NCBI GenBank assembly: GCA_900466475.1
Contig: UBMI01000015.1
Span: 1-64,000 of the forward strand
DNA: 64,000 bases
Reading direction: 5' to 3'
Origin: Hyphomicrobiales bacterium
GTDB taxonomy: Bacteria; Pseudomonadota; Alphaproteobacteria; Rhizobiales; Rhizobiaceae
The notes beneath the pieces were generated by a model that was given only the letters and a program-made list of their open reading frames with translations, did not search any database and had not been told where the DNA came from. Each line of letters begins with the position of its first letter. The first letter of the stretch is position 1. Shown in pieces: positions 6,693 to 14,672 of this stretch. Both the position numbers and the translations under genes were made by a program.

Positions 6693-7742
6693 ATGACCGA
6701 GCAGACCAGACCGGCACCATCAGAAATCCGCGCGTTCCGCGCTGAAAATCCGAAGATGCGCGAGCGCGACATTGCCGCGCAGCTCAAGATTTCCGAGGCC
6801 GCCCTCGTCGCCGCCGAAGTCGGCATCAGTGCCGTGCGCATCGATGCCAGTGCCGCGAAACTCCTGGAGCGTGTTGCCGATCTCGGCGAGGTCATGGCCC
6901 TGTCGCGCAACGAAAGCGCCGTGCACGAAAAGATCGGCGTCTACGAAAACATCAAGATCGGCGAGCACAACGCCATCGTGCTCGGCGAAAATATCGATCT
7001 GCGCGTCTTCCCGAGCCGCTGGGTTCACGCCTTTGCCGTCACCAAGAAGGATGGCGACACAACACGCCTCAGCCTTCAGTATTTCGATAAGACAGGCAAC
7101 GCCGTCCACAAGATCCACCTGCGCCCGGCATCCGATGTCGAAGCCTATCATCGCATCGTCGCCGAACTGAAGCTCAACGACGAGAGCCAGGAATTCGTCG
7201 AGGCCGAAACCTCCTTTGCCTCCGACGAAGACGGCAATGTCACCCAGGAAGAACTGCGCGACAACTGGAGCAAGATGACCGATACGCATGAATTCTTCGG
7301 CATGCTGAAGCGCCTGAAGATCGGCCGCCAGGCCGCGGTGCGCTCCGTCGGCGACGACTATGCCTGGAAGCTCGACAATACGGCGACGGCAGAGATGATG
7401 CATGCCTCCGTCAAGGCAGGCCTGCCGATCATGTGCTTCGTTGCCAATAACGGCATCGTGCAGATCCATTCCGGCCCGATCTTCAATGTCCAGCCGATGG
7501 GTCCGTGGATCAACGTGCTCGACGAAACCTTCCATCTGCATCTGCGCCAGGACCACATTGCCGAGACCTGGGCCGTACGCAAGCCGACCAAGGACGGCCA
7601 CGTCACCTCGCTCGAAGCCTATGATGCCGACGGCAACATGATCATCCAGTTCTTCGGCAAGCGGAAGGAAGGTTCCGACGAGCGCAGCGAATGGCGAGAG
7701 ATCATGGAAAACCTGCCGCGGGCCGCAAGCGTCGCCGCATAG
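6693..7742 (+). CDS. hmuS: HmuS/HemS haem-handling protein
   Basis: A 349-residue cytoplasmic protein made of two tandem repeats of the HemS/ChuX fold (roughly residues 20-175 and 195-340), the normal length for HemS, ChuS and HmuS. The opening SEIRAFRAENPKMRERDIAAQL is typical of the family. It receives haem from the HmuTUV importer and carries or degrades it. Its start is preceded by AGGG and lies 19 bases after hmuP; hmuT follows after 11 bases, so it is inside the operon. Confidence 0.93.
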   Translation: MTEQTRPAPSEIRAFRAENPKMRERDIAAQLKISEAALVAAEVGISAVRIDASAAKLLERVADLGEVMALSRNESAVHEKIGVYENIKIGEHNAIVLGENIDLRVFPSRWVHAFAVTKKDGDTTRLSLQYFDKTGNAVHKIHLRPASDVEAYHRIVAELKLNDESQEFVEAETSFASDEDGNVTQEELRDNWSKMTDTHEFFGMLKRLKIGRQAAVRSVGDDYAWKLDNTATAEMMHASVKAGLPIMCFVANNGIVQIHSGPIFNVQPMGPWINVLDETFHLHLRQDHIAETWAVRKPTKDGHVTSLEAYDADGNMIIQFFGKRKEGSDERSEWREIMENLPRAASVAA

Positions 7743-7753
7743 GGATCAAAGCG

Positions 7754-8677
7754 ATGAAAATCCGAAACAACCTTCGCCGGCTCCGTCTTTGGGAACTGGC
7801 TTTGACTGCGGCTGTCATGATCCTGCCGCTGGTTCCGATGGCACCGATCGGCGGTGCCTTTGTGCGCGCCACCCATGCAGAGGACAAGAAGCTCGATACG
7901 TCGCGGCTCGTTTCGGTCGGCGGTGACGTCACCGAGATAATCTACGCGCTCGGCGAGGAGAACAGGCTGATCGCCCGCGATACGACGAGCCTGTATCCGG
8001 AAGCGGCGCTGAAGCTGCCCGATGTCGGCTACATGCGCGCGCTCTCGCCGGAAGGCATTCTTGCCATGAACCCGACGGCGATCATCGCCGTCGAGGGCTC
8101 CGGCCCGCAGGAAGCGCTGAACGTTCTGAAGAATGCCAGCGTGCCCTTCGAGACCGTTCCGAATGCCTATACGCGCGACGGCATCATCGCCAAGATCGAT
8201 CGTGTCGGCACGTTGCTAAACGTGCCGGACAAGGCGAAAGCCCTTGAGGAAAAGGTCGGCGCCGATCTCGATGCCGCCATCACCGATGCCGAAAAGCGCC
8301 CCGAGGGCGAGCGCAAGCGCGTGCTCTTCATCTTGAGCGCCCAGAACGGTCGCATCATGGCGTCAGGCACAGGCACGGCTGCCGATGGCGTCATCAAGCT
8401 TGCCGGCGCCGTCAATGCGATCAGTGAATTCCCGGGTTACAAGCCGCTGACCGACGAGGCGATCATCAGCGCCAGGCCTGATGTGATCCTGATGATGAAC
8501 CGCGGTGATGGCGCCGGCACGAAAAACGACGACCTGCTTGCCCAACCCTCGATCGCGCTGACACCGGCCGGCGAGAAGAAGGCGATCATCCGCATGGATG
8601 GCCTGCATCTCCTCGGCTTCGGTCCGCGCACGGCAAGTGCAGTTCGCGAACTCAACGCGGCAATCTACGGGGGCTGA
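7754..8677 (+). CDS. hmuT: HmuT periplasmic haem-binding protein
   Basis: A 307-residue substrate-binding protein of the helical-backbone (cluster A-II) type, with an N-terminal export signal (hydrophobic LALTAAVMILPLVPM, cleavage about residue 42, after THA). It binds haem in the periplasm and passes it to HmuUV. The tyrosine in VGYMRALSPEGILA sits where HmuT/ShuT proteins have their haem-ligand tyrosine. The ATG at 7754 follows the hmuS stop by 11 bases; the stop codon overlaps the hmuU start (TGATG). Confidence 0.92.
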   Translation: MKIRNNLRRLRLWELALTAAVMILPLVPMAPIGGAFVRATHAEDKKLDTSRLVSVGGDVTEIIYALGEENRLIARDTTSLYPEAALKLPDVGYMRALSPEGILAMNPTAIIAVEGSGPQEALNVLKNASVPFETVPNAYTRDGIIAKIDRVGTLLNVPDKAKALEEKVGADLDAAITDAEKRPEGERKRVLFILSAQNGRIMASGTGTAADGVIKLAGAVNAISEFPGYKPLTDEAIISARPDVILMMNRGDGAGTKNDDLLAQPSIALTPAGEKKAIIRMDGLHLLGFGPRTASAVRELNAAIYGG

Positions 8678-9789
8678 TGATGGCCGTACCGGAAGCCATG
8701 ATGGAAAACAGGCGATCCTCTTTGCCGGTCTTCAGCAGAAACCGGCAGGCGGGCGACAGAACCGAGCTTGCCCTGCTGGCGATCGCCTTCCTCGTCCTGG
8801 CTTCCGTTTTCGCCCTGCTCTTCTCCGTCACGACGGGAGCGTCCGACGCCTCCATTCTCGACGTCGTCAGAAACATGGCAGGCAACGAAACGGCGCTCAG
8901 CGCCCGTGACCGGATCATCATCTTCGACATTCGCCTGCCCCGCGCCATCCTCGGCTTCCTGATCGGCGGATCGCTCGCCGTCTCGGGCGCGGTCATGCAG
9001 GGCCTGTTTCGTAATCCGCTCGCCGATCCCGGCCTTGTCGGCGTCTCCTCGGGCGCTGGCTTCGGCGCGGTCGTGATGATCGTTCTCGGCGGCACGGTCG
9101 CCGCCCCCCTCTACCTCGCACTCGGCATCTACGCCCTGCCGCTCGCAGCCTTCGGCGGCGGCCTGATCACCACGCTGCTGCTTTACCGGGTCGCCACCAG
9201 CAACGGCCAGACCTCGGTCGCCACCATGCTGCTTGCCGGAATCGCGCTCGGCGCTCTGACCGGCGCGTTGACGGGCGTGCTCATCTATATGGCCAACGAC
9301 CAGCAGCTGCGCGACTTGACCTTCTGGGGCATGGGCTCGCTTGCCGGTGCGACCTGGATCAAGATCGCGGCGGCCGGTCCGATCATCCTCCTCTCCTTCA
9401 TCGCCCTACCCTTCATGGCCCGTGGCCTGAACGCCATCACGCTCGGCGAAGCGGCTGCCTTCCATATGGGCGTGCCGGTCCAGCGGCTGAAGAATATCGC
9501 CATCGTCACCGTTGCCGCCGCAACCGGCGCCTCCGTTGCCGTCAGCGGCGGCATCGGCTTCGTCGGCATCGTCGTTCCGCATATCCTGCGCATGGTGATC
9601 GGCCCGGACCATCGCTTCCTGCTGCCGGCCTCGGCACTGCTCGGCGGTTCGCTGCTGATTTTCGCCGATGTGCTCGCCCGCACCATCGTAGCACCCGCCG
9701 AAATGCCGATCGGCATCATCACGGCGGCCGTTGGCGGTCCCTTCTTCCTCTGGATCCTGTTGCGGCAGCGCTCGCGCCTTGCCCTGTGA
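8677..9789 (+). CDS. hmuU: HmuU haem ABC transporter permease
   Basis: A 370-residue inner-membrane permease of the FecCD/BtuC family with about ten helices. Family landmarks are RLPRAILGFLIGGSLAVSGAVMQ, the GLVGVSSGAGFGAV loop, and the C-terminal GGIGFVGIVVPHILRMVIGPDH. A dimer forms the haem channel with HmuV. The start overlaps the hmuT stop by one base. Confidence 0.94.
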   Translation: MMAVPEAMMENRRSSLPVFSRNRQAGDRTELALLAIAFLVLASVFALLFSVTTGASDASILDVVRNMAGNETALSARDRIIIFDIRLPRAILGFLIGGSLAVSGAVMQGLFRNPLADPGLVGVSSGAGFGAVVMIVLGGTVAAPLYLALGIYALPLAAFGGGLITTLLLYRVATSNGQTSVATMLLAGIALGALTGALTGVLIYMANDQQLRDLTFWGMGSLAGATWIKIAAAGPIILLSFIALPFMARGLNAITLGEAAAFHMGVPVQRLKNIAIVTVAAATGASVAVSGGIGFVGIVVPHILRMVIGPDHRFLLPASALLGGSLLIFADVLARTIVAPAEMPIGIITAAVGGPFFLWILLRQRSRLAL

Positions 9790-9799
9790 GTGTGCACCG

Positions 9800-10609
9800 A
9801 TGATCGAAGTTTCCGGCGTCAGCGTGCGCCTTTCCGGCAAGACCATCGTCCGCGATGTCGCCTTCACCGCAAAGGCCGGCGAACTGACCGCCATTGCCGG
9901 ACCAAACGGCTCCGGCAAGACAACCACTATGAAGGCCGTTTCCGGCGAGCTTGCCTATGAGGGCTCCGTATCTCTGAACGGCGAAGAGGTGCGCACATTG
10001 AGGCCGTGGCAACTTGCCTCCATCCGCGGGGTCCTGCCGCAGGCAAGCGCCATCTCCTTTCCCTTTACCGTTCGCGAGATCGTCCGCATGGGCCTGACCT
10101 CCGGCCTCAACCTTCATGCCGATCAGGCCGATGAGACTGCCGCAAAGGCACTGGCCGCCGTCGATCTCACCGGCTTCGAAGGCCGCTTCTACCAAGAACT
10201 CTCCGGCGGCGAGCAGCAGCGTGTGCAGCTCGCCCGCGTGCTTTGCCAGATCTCCGAGCCGGTCGTCGATGGCAGACCCTGCTGGCTGCTGCTGGATGAG
10301 CCGGTCTCCAGCCTCGACATCAGCCACCAGCTGACCATCATGACGCTCGCGCGCAATTTCTGTGAGCGCGGCGGCGGGGTGATTGCGGTCATGCACGATC
10401 TCAATCTGACGGCTCTCTTCGCCGACAGGATCGTGCTGATGAAATCCGGCCGCCCGGCCGCTGAAGGCAGCGTCCGCGACGTACTGACAGACAAAATGTT
10501 GGAGACGGTGTTCGGTTGCCCGCTGCGCGTTAACACGGTGCCTGGCGACGGCACGCCTTTCGTCCTGGCCCATAGCGCGCTGGCCAACTCAGGAACCTTT
10601 CCAGCCTGA
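9800..10609 (+). CDS. hmuV: HmuV haem ABC transporter ATP-binding protein
   Basis: A 269-residue ABC ATPase. Walker A is GPNGSGKTT, the ABC signature LSGGEQQRVQLARVL, and Walker B CWLLLDEP followed by VSSLD and the switch histidine in AVMHDLNLT. It powers HmuU. The ATG at 9800 begins 10 bases after hmuU; the earlier in-frame start at 9731 lies inside hmuU and is not used. It is the last gene of hmuPSTUV, and the promoter of the next operon begins inside its 3' end. Confidence 0.94.
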   Translation: MIEVSGVSVRLSGKTIVRDVAFTAKAGELTAIAGPNGSGKTTTMKAVSGELAYEGSVSLNGEEVRTLRPWQLASIRGVLPQASAISFPFTVREIVRMGLTSGLNLHADQADETAAKALAAVDLTGFEGRFYQELSGGEQQRVQLARVLCQISEPVVDGRPCWLLLDEPVSSLDISHQLTIMTLARNFCERGGGVIAVMHDLNLTALFADRIVLMKSGRPAAEGSVRDVLTDKMLETVFGCPLRVNTVPGDGTPFVLAHSALANSGTFPA

Positions 10610-10616
10610 ATGCGTT
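10592..10616 (+). promoter_or_regulatory. EcfG-type (general stress) promoter for the DUF883 operon
   Basis: GGAAC (10592-10596), a 16-base spacer and CGTT (10613-10616) match the EcfG consensus exactly. The -35 element lies in the last codons of hmuV; transcription would start near 10623, about 100 bases before the first gene. Confidence 0.7.
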
Positions 10617-10724
10617 GTCCGCAATGATTTGGGTCAAAGCCGGGCGCTCTCTTCCGTGCCATTGATGGTGCTGACCCCGCGTGAAACCGGGCGGCGCTGA
10701 TCGCGCCCAGCAATGGAGACAGTC

Positions 10725-11069
10725 ATGGCCTACTCCTTCTTCCAGTCCAGCCGCAGCCGCCGCAACGGCGCTCTTCACAATCTCGAAACCAGCGTCGAAG
10801 ACCAGATCGCAGCCCTGCGCGAAGAGCTCGCAGAGCTCACCCATGTTCTCGGCAAGACCTCCCGCCATCAGGGTGAGAAGCTGCGTTCTCAGGCATCCGC
10901 AAGCTATGAAGACATCCTCGGCCGCAGCGAGGATCTGCTGAACGAATTGCAGCAGCGCTACCTGCGCGGCGCCGGCGAAGTGCGAAACACCGTGCGTCGT
11001 CATCCGCTCGCAACTGTCGGTGCCGCTGCTGCCTTTGGCCTGCTCGTCGCCATGCTCGCGCGCCGCTAG
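10725..11069 (+). CDS. DUF883 (ElaB/YqjD-like) membrane-anchored protein
   Basis: A 114-residue protein. An amphipathic, coiled-coil-prone helix (about residues 15-85, rich in Glu, Arg and Ala) is followed by an R-R-H-P motif and one C-terminal membrane helix ending in LARR. This is the layout of DUF883 proteins such as YqjD and ElaB of E. coli, which are stress-induced and can bind ribosomes at the membrane. ATG at 10725 has GGAGACAGTC in front. It is followed after eight bases by a second membrane gene, like yqjD-yqjE, and lies behind an exact EcfG promoter. Confidence 0.82.
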   Translation: MAYSFFQSSRSRRNGALHNLETSVEDQIAALREELAELTHVLGKTSRHQGEKLRSQASASYEDILGRSEDLLNELQQRYLRGAGEVRNTVRRHPLATVGAAAAFGLLVAMLARR

Positions 11070-11077
11070 GAGGCTCG

Positions 11078-11479
11078 ATGCTCTTCCCGATCCTGAGCCT
11101 GCTCGTCGGCAATAGCGTTCACCGCACGGTGGAACGCACCAAGCGCAACGGCATCTTCATCGCCGTTGCGTTGCTTTTTCTGCTGACTGCCTACGCGCTT
11201 GCCGTCACCGCCGGAGCCATCTGGCTGGCAGGCATCTACGGCGCTATCGGCGCATCCCTCTTCCTTGCGGCCTGCGCTCTACTGATCGCGATCATCGTTT
11301 TCGTGATCATGACGATCATGAACCATCAGGAAGCCCGCCGCGCCCGGGAACGCCGCGCAGCACTTGAATCTCTGGCAACCGTTGGCCTCGGCTTCGTACG
11401 CACCCAGCCGCTCCTGACCGCGGGCATCGTGGCTGCTCTCGTGGCTGCCAATCTGGTGGGTTCGAAGCGGGACGACTAA
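11078..11479 (+). CDS. YqjE/holin-superfamily-like membrane protein
   Basis: A 133-residue protein with two strong central membrane helices (about residues 26-47 and 55-84), a basic coiled stretch (HQEARRARERRAALE) and a third C-terminal helix. The general form is that of YqjE/phage-holin superfamily III membrane proteins that accompany DUF883 genes. TAGGAGG precedes the ATG. Function is unknown; joint stress regulation with the DUF883 gene is likely. Confidence 0.75.
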   Translation: MLFPILSLLVGNSVHRTVERTKRNGIFIAVALLFLLTAYALAVTAGAIWLAGIYGAIGASLFLAACALLIAIIVFVIMTIMNHQEARRARERRAALESLATVGLGFVRTQPLLTAGIVAALVAANLVGSKRDD

Positions 11480-11509
11480 TCCGCATCCTCTTCATTCTTC
11501 GATTGCCGC

Positions 11510-11546
11510 AAAAGCGCAGCGCGCGCAATGATGCGCTGCGCTTTTT
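11510..11546 (+). terminator. Rho-independent terminator of the DUF883 operon
   Basis: AAAAGCGCAGCGC (11510-11522) pairs with GCGCTGCGCTTTT (11533-11545), followed by further T residues. It lies 30 bases after the second gene. Confidence 0.8.
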
Positions 11547-11585
11547 CTCTGTCGTTGATTGAGGCAATCGCGCCATCGGTCCAAC

Positions 11586-11616
11586 AAAAAAGCCGGCGCC
11601 CCGCAGGGCAGCCGGC
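11586..11616 (-). terminator. Rho-independent terminator of nepR-ecfG
   Basis: GCCGGC (11592-11597) with GCCGGC (11611-11616), extended by an inner GCCC/GGGC stem, lies 28 bases past the ecfG stop; on the minus strand it is followed by TTTTTT (11586-11591). Confidence 0.75.
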
Positions 11617-11643
11617 CATCCTTCCTCCCAGGAAAGGCGTCGA

Positions 11644-12198
11644 TCAGAAGGCAAAAGCCTTCGAGGTAAGTGGCGCCGACGTAGCGTCGGGACCGAAGTC
11701 CGCCTCGCCTGATATCTGCAGGAGATCCTGCAACCGCTGGCGCGCGCGGTTCACGCGGCTCTTGATGGTGCCGACGGCACAGCCGCAGATTTCCGCCGCT
11801 TCCTCATAGGAGAAGCCCGATGCGCCGACGAGGATAATCGCTTCGCGCTGGTCCGGCGGCAGCTGGTCCAGCGCCTTCTTGAAGTCCTGCAGGTCGAGTG
11901 CGCCATATTGGGAAGGGTGCGTCGCCATGGATTCGGTAAACAGGCCATCGCTGTCCTGCACCTCGCGGCCGCTCTTGCGCATCTGGCTGTAAAGCTCGTT
12001 GCGCAGGATCGTGAAGAGCCAGGCCTTCATGTTGGTGCCCATCTCGAAATGATCCTGCTTGGCCCAGGCTTTCATGATGGTGTCCTGAACCAGGTCGTCG
12101 GCGCGGTCATGCCGGCCGATCAGTGATATGGCAAACGCACGAAGGCTTGGCAGGGCCGCCAGGAGTTCGCGCTTGAAGCTCGGTTGCGCTTTTTCCAT
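11644..12198 (-). CDS. ecfG: EcfG general stress sigma factor
   Basis: A 184-residue ECF sigma factor of the EcfG (ECF15) group that directs the alphaproteobacterial general stress response. Region 2 (about residues 12-80) includes DRADDLVQDTIMKAWAKQ; region 4 (about 105-165) includes the helix-turn-helix GFSYEEAAEICGCAVGTIKS. It is normally held by NepR, encoded just upstream (11 bases), and released when phosphorylated PhyR captures NepR. Exact GGAAC-N16-CGTT promoters at three nearby genes are its expected targets. Confidence 0.94.
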   Translation of the reverse strand: MEKAQPSFKRELLAALPSLRAFAISLIGRHDRADDLVQDTIMKAWAKQDHFEMGTNMKAWLFTILRNELYSQMRKSGREVQDSDGLFTESMATHPSQYGALDLQDFKKALDQLPPDQREAIILVGASGFSYEEAAEICGCAVGTIKSRVNRARQRLQDLLQISGEADFGPDATSAPLTSKAFAF

Positions 12199-12208
12199 GC
12201 GGGTATTC

Positions 12209-12415
12209 CTATTCGGCCATCTTTGCGGAAGCCATCATTTCGGCCTGATCAAGCTTTTCCAGCAGGTCGAGGAAACGGTCGGGAATGGTCTCCTCCTGCG
12301 CGGCAGCATAAAGCGACCGCAACCTGACGCCGATCTGGTTGTTCGGGTCCAATAGGTCGCTCGCCCGCAGCTCCAACTGGCGCTCGTCCGGTGCTTCTGT
12401 CTTTTGTGTCGTCAT
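12209..12415 (-). CDS. nepR: NepR anti-sigma factor
   Basis: A 68-residue protein with the NepR core NQIGVRLRSLYAAAQEETIP followed by DRFLDLLEKLDQAE, the two helices that bind either EcfG or PhyR. The flanks are acidic/disordered as usual. The ATG at 12415 gives the normal short N-terminus; the alternative at 12457 adds 14 residues. It is co-transcribed with ecfG and faces phyR across a 275-base divergent region. Confidence 0.93.
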   Translation of the reverse strand: MTTQKTEAPDERQLELRASDLLDPNNQIGVRLRSLYAAAQEETIPDRFLDLLEKLDQAEMMASAKMAE

Positions 12416-12585
12416 CAACTGATCACTTCTTGCCTGTTGTCTTGGGTTGAAAGGCAAAGTCGCTGTAAAAGGTAAATGGAACGGATAAGCGATCGATCAA
12501 GCAGGTTATTTCAAACCCTTGATGTCGTAGATCCATTCCGTTCACATGGGTCAAAACGTGACGCCCTTCATTTGTCGGCTAGGAT

Positions 12586-12610
12586 AATGCGACGCCGCAA
12601 AAATAGTTCC
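12586..12610 (-). promoter_or_regulatory. Possible EcfG promoter for nepR-ecfG (near consensus)
   Basis: On the minus strand GGAAC (12610-12606), 16 bases, then CATT (12589-12586): one mismatch to CGTT. It would give a leader of about 165 bases before nepR. Autoregulation of this operon is common. Confidence 0.4.
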
Positions 12611-12618
12611 TCACCTCA

Positions 12619-12643
12619 GGAACTTTTTTATGGAGACCGCGTT
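12619..12643 (+). promoter_or_regulatory. EcfG-type promoter of phyR
   Basis: GGAAC (12619-12623), 16-base spacer, CGTT (12640-12643): exact consensus, 46 bases before the phyR start codon. Confidence 0.75.
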
Positions 12644-12689
12644 TTCTGGTCATTGCAGCCATTTACCTGCCTGTAGACGGGAGTTTTTA

Positions 12690-13484
12690 ATGACACTATC
12701 CACTCGAATTGCGCCGCACCTTCCTTATCTGCGTCGCTATTCCCGCGCTCTCACCGGCACTCAGACTTCTGGCGATGCTTATGTCGCCGCCGTTCTGGAA
12801 GCGATCATCGCCGATCTCTCCATATTCCCGGATACCGCGAATGACCGCGTCGCACTCTACAAACTCTTCACGCAATTGTTTGGTTCCACTGCGGTCGAGA
12901 TTCCCGAGCCCTCCTCACCCTATGCCTGGGAACAGCGCGCGACGCTGAACCTCTCGAAGGTTTCGCCGCTTGCCCGCCAGGCTTTCCTGCTCGCCTCCGT
13001 CGAGAATTTCCGCGTCTCCGAGATCGCAGACATTCTCGAAATCACCGAAGAGGAAACGATGCAGCTGCTCGACAAGGCCTCGCATGAAATCTCGCGTCAG
13101 GTCGCGACCGATATCATGATCATCGAGGATGAACCGCTCATCGCCATGGATATCGAGCAGATGGTCGAAAGCCTCGGCCACCGCGTTACCGGCATCGCCC
13201 GCACCCATACCGAGGCCGTCGCACTCTATAACAGGACCAAGCCGAGCATGGTGCTCGCCGATATCCAGCTTGCCGACGGCAGCTCCGGCATCGATGCCGT
13301 CAACGATATCCTGAAGACCTCGAGCGTGCCCGTGATCTTCATTACCGCCTTCCCCGAAAGATTGCTGACCGGGGAGCGACCGGAACCCACCTTCCTCGTG
13401 ACCAAACCCTTCAATCCCGACATGGTCAAAGCGCTGATCAGCCAGGCTCTTTTCTTCAACGAAACGACCCGTGTGGCGGCCTGA
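12690..13484 (+). CDS. phyR: PhyR anti-anti-sigma response regulator
   Basis: A 264-residue protein with an N-terminal sigma-like domain (residues about 1-125, an EcfG mimic that binds NepR) and a C-terminal receiver (about 138-258). The receiver shows the acidic pair IIEDEP, the phospho-acceptor D191 in VLADIQLADG, T in FITAFPE and K in VTKPFNP. On phosphorylation the sigma-like domain sequesters NepR and frees EcfG. The ATG at 12690 follows GGGAG. Divergent from nepR-ecfG and behind an exact EcfG promoter, so feedback control is expected. Confidence 0.95.
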   Translation: MTLSTRIAPHLPYLRRYSRALTGTQTSGDAYVAAVLEAIIADLSIFPDTANDRVALYKLFTQLFGSTAVEIPEPSSPYAWEQRATLNLSKVSPLARQAFLLASVENFRVSEIADILEITEEETMQLLDKASHEISRQVATDIMIIEDEPLIAMDIEQMVESLGHRVTGIARTHTEAVALYNRTKPSMVLADIQLADGSSGIDAVNDILKTSSVPVIFITAFPERLLTGERPEPTFLVTKPFNPDMVKALISQALFFNETTRVAA

Positions 13485-13505
13485 AACATGAATCTTGGCC
13501 ATACC

Positions 13506-13530
13506 GGAACTATTCCGGCAACGATGCGTT
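13506..13530 (+). promoter_or_regulatory. EcfG-type promoter of the HisKA_2/HWE kinase gene
   Basis: GGAAC (13506-13510), 16-base spacer, CGTT (13527-13530): exact consensus, about 130 bases before the kinase start codon. Confidence 0.72.
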
Positions 13531-13658
13531 CCGGCTCTGCCGGAGCGTATTGGCGGCTTTAACGGTTTTTGCAGCGCTTGCTTTTAGAATGACCGGCAGG
13601 TTTGTCGGGAGAGCAACATCCCTCCGTTTGTTCGAAGGGACCGAGGAGAGGCGGCCGA

Positions 13659-14672
13659 GTGAATACGACTGGACCATTGTCCGGAACGCCTTTCACCACT
13701 GAAGGCAAGGCGGCAATAATGGAGCGCGCGCTCGCCAGCGCGGCTATCTCGATTCTCTATCAGGATGCCAGCCTTGCCATCATATACGCCGAAAATCTTC
13801 TCCCCTATTTCCAGACCCGTTTCGTCGCCGGCGGCGATGACGGCTCGCTGTTTGGCGAAGCACATGGAAAATCGCTTGCCGCGATAAAGCGGACGGTGCT
13901 TGAAACCGGCGCCTCCAGCAATGCCGAGGTCGATGTTGCAATCGACGGCGAAGTCAGGACGTTCGAACTCAACGTTCAGCGCACCGGCGGGCGCGGCAAT
14001 TACGGTCTGCTCTCCGTCATCTCGGAGATTACCGAAAGCCGGCATCGCGAAAAGGTGCTGAAATCGCTGCTTCGCGAGCTTTCCCACCGCTCCAAGAACC
14101 TGCTTGCCATCATCCAGGGCATTGCCACGCAGACCGCCCGCAATACCATTTCTCTCGATTCTTTCCTGATGAAATTCCGCGGGCGTCTTCAATCGCTCTC
14201 GAACTCTCAGGATCTGATTACCGATTCCAGTTGGCGCGGCGCCTTTCTGTTCGAACTTGCCGAAAAACAGTTCGCCCCCTATTGGCCGGAAACATCGGGC
14301 TCCCTGCCGATATTCGGCATCAACGCGCATCTGACGCCGAATGCCGCGGTCCATCTCGGACTGGCCCTGCATGAATTGATCGTCAATTCCGCCTCCTATG
14401 GCGCAATCGCCAGCGGGGCGACCTCGATCACGCTGAACTGCCGGGAGGCTGAGATCGCCGGCCGCCAGGCAATCGAACTCGCCTGGGTGGAAGTGCTTCC
14501 AAACAGTGGCGACGTCCACGAATTCAGCGAAAACAGCTTCGGCCGTACAGTGCTGGAGCGCGTCGTGCCCTCTTCCGTCAATGGCAAGGCTGAATTGGCG
14601 CTTGTACCGGGCCGCATCGAATATCATCTGACGGTTCCGGAAACGGAATTCGAAATCCTGAAGCGCACCTGA
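13659..14672 (+). CDS. HisKA_2/HWE-family histidine kinase, candidate PhyR kinase
   Basis: A 337-residue cytoplasmic sensor kinase. Residues about 20-130 form a PAS-like input domain ending in SVISEITESRHR; H143 in LLRELSHRSKNLLAIIQGIA is the phospho-acceptor of the HisKA_2/HWE type; the N-box is HLGLALHELIVNSASYGA, and SFGRTVLERVVPSS resembles the G region. Kinases of this type commonly phosphorylate PhyR. I place the start at GTG 13659, behind GGAGAGG; a TTG at 13602 is less likely. Downstream of phyR with its own EcfG promoter, it is a good candidate for the PhyK role, though the signal is unknown. Confidence 0.85.
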   Translation: MNTTGPLSGTPFTTEGKAAIMERALASAAISILYQDASLAIIYAENLLPYFQTRFVAGGDDGSLFGEAHGKSLAAIKRTVLETGASSNAEVDVAIDGEVRTFELNVQRTGGRGNYGLLSVISEITESRHREKVLKSLLRELSHRSKNLLAIIQGIATQTARNTISLDSFLMKFRGRLQSLSNSQDLITDSSWRGAFLFELAEKQFAPYWPETSGSLPIFGINAHLTPNAAVHLGLALHELIVNSASYGAIASGATSITLNCREAEIAGRQAIELAWVEVLPNSGDVHEFSENSFGRTVLERVVPSSVNGKAELALVPGRIEYHLTVPETEFEILKRT

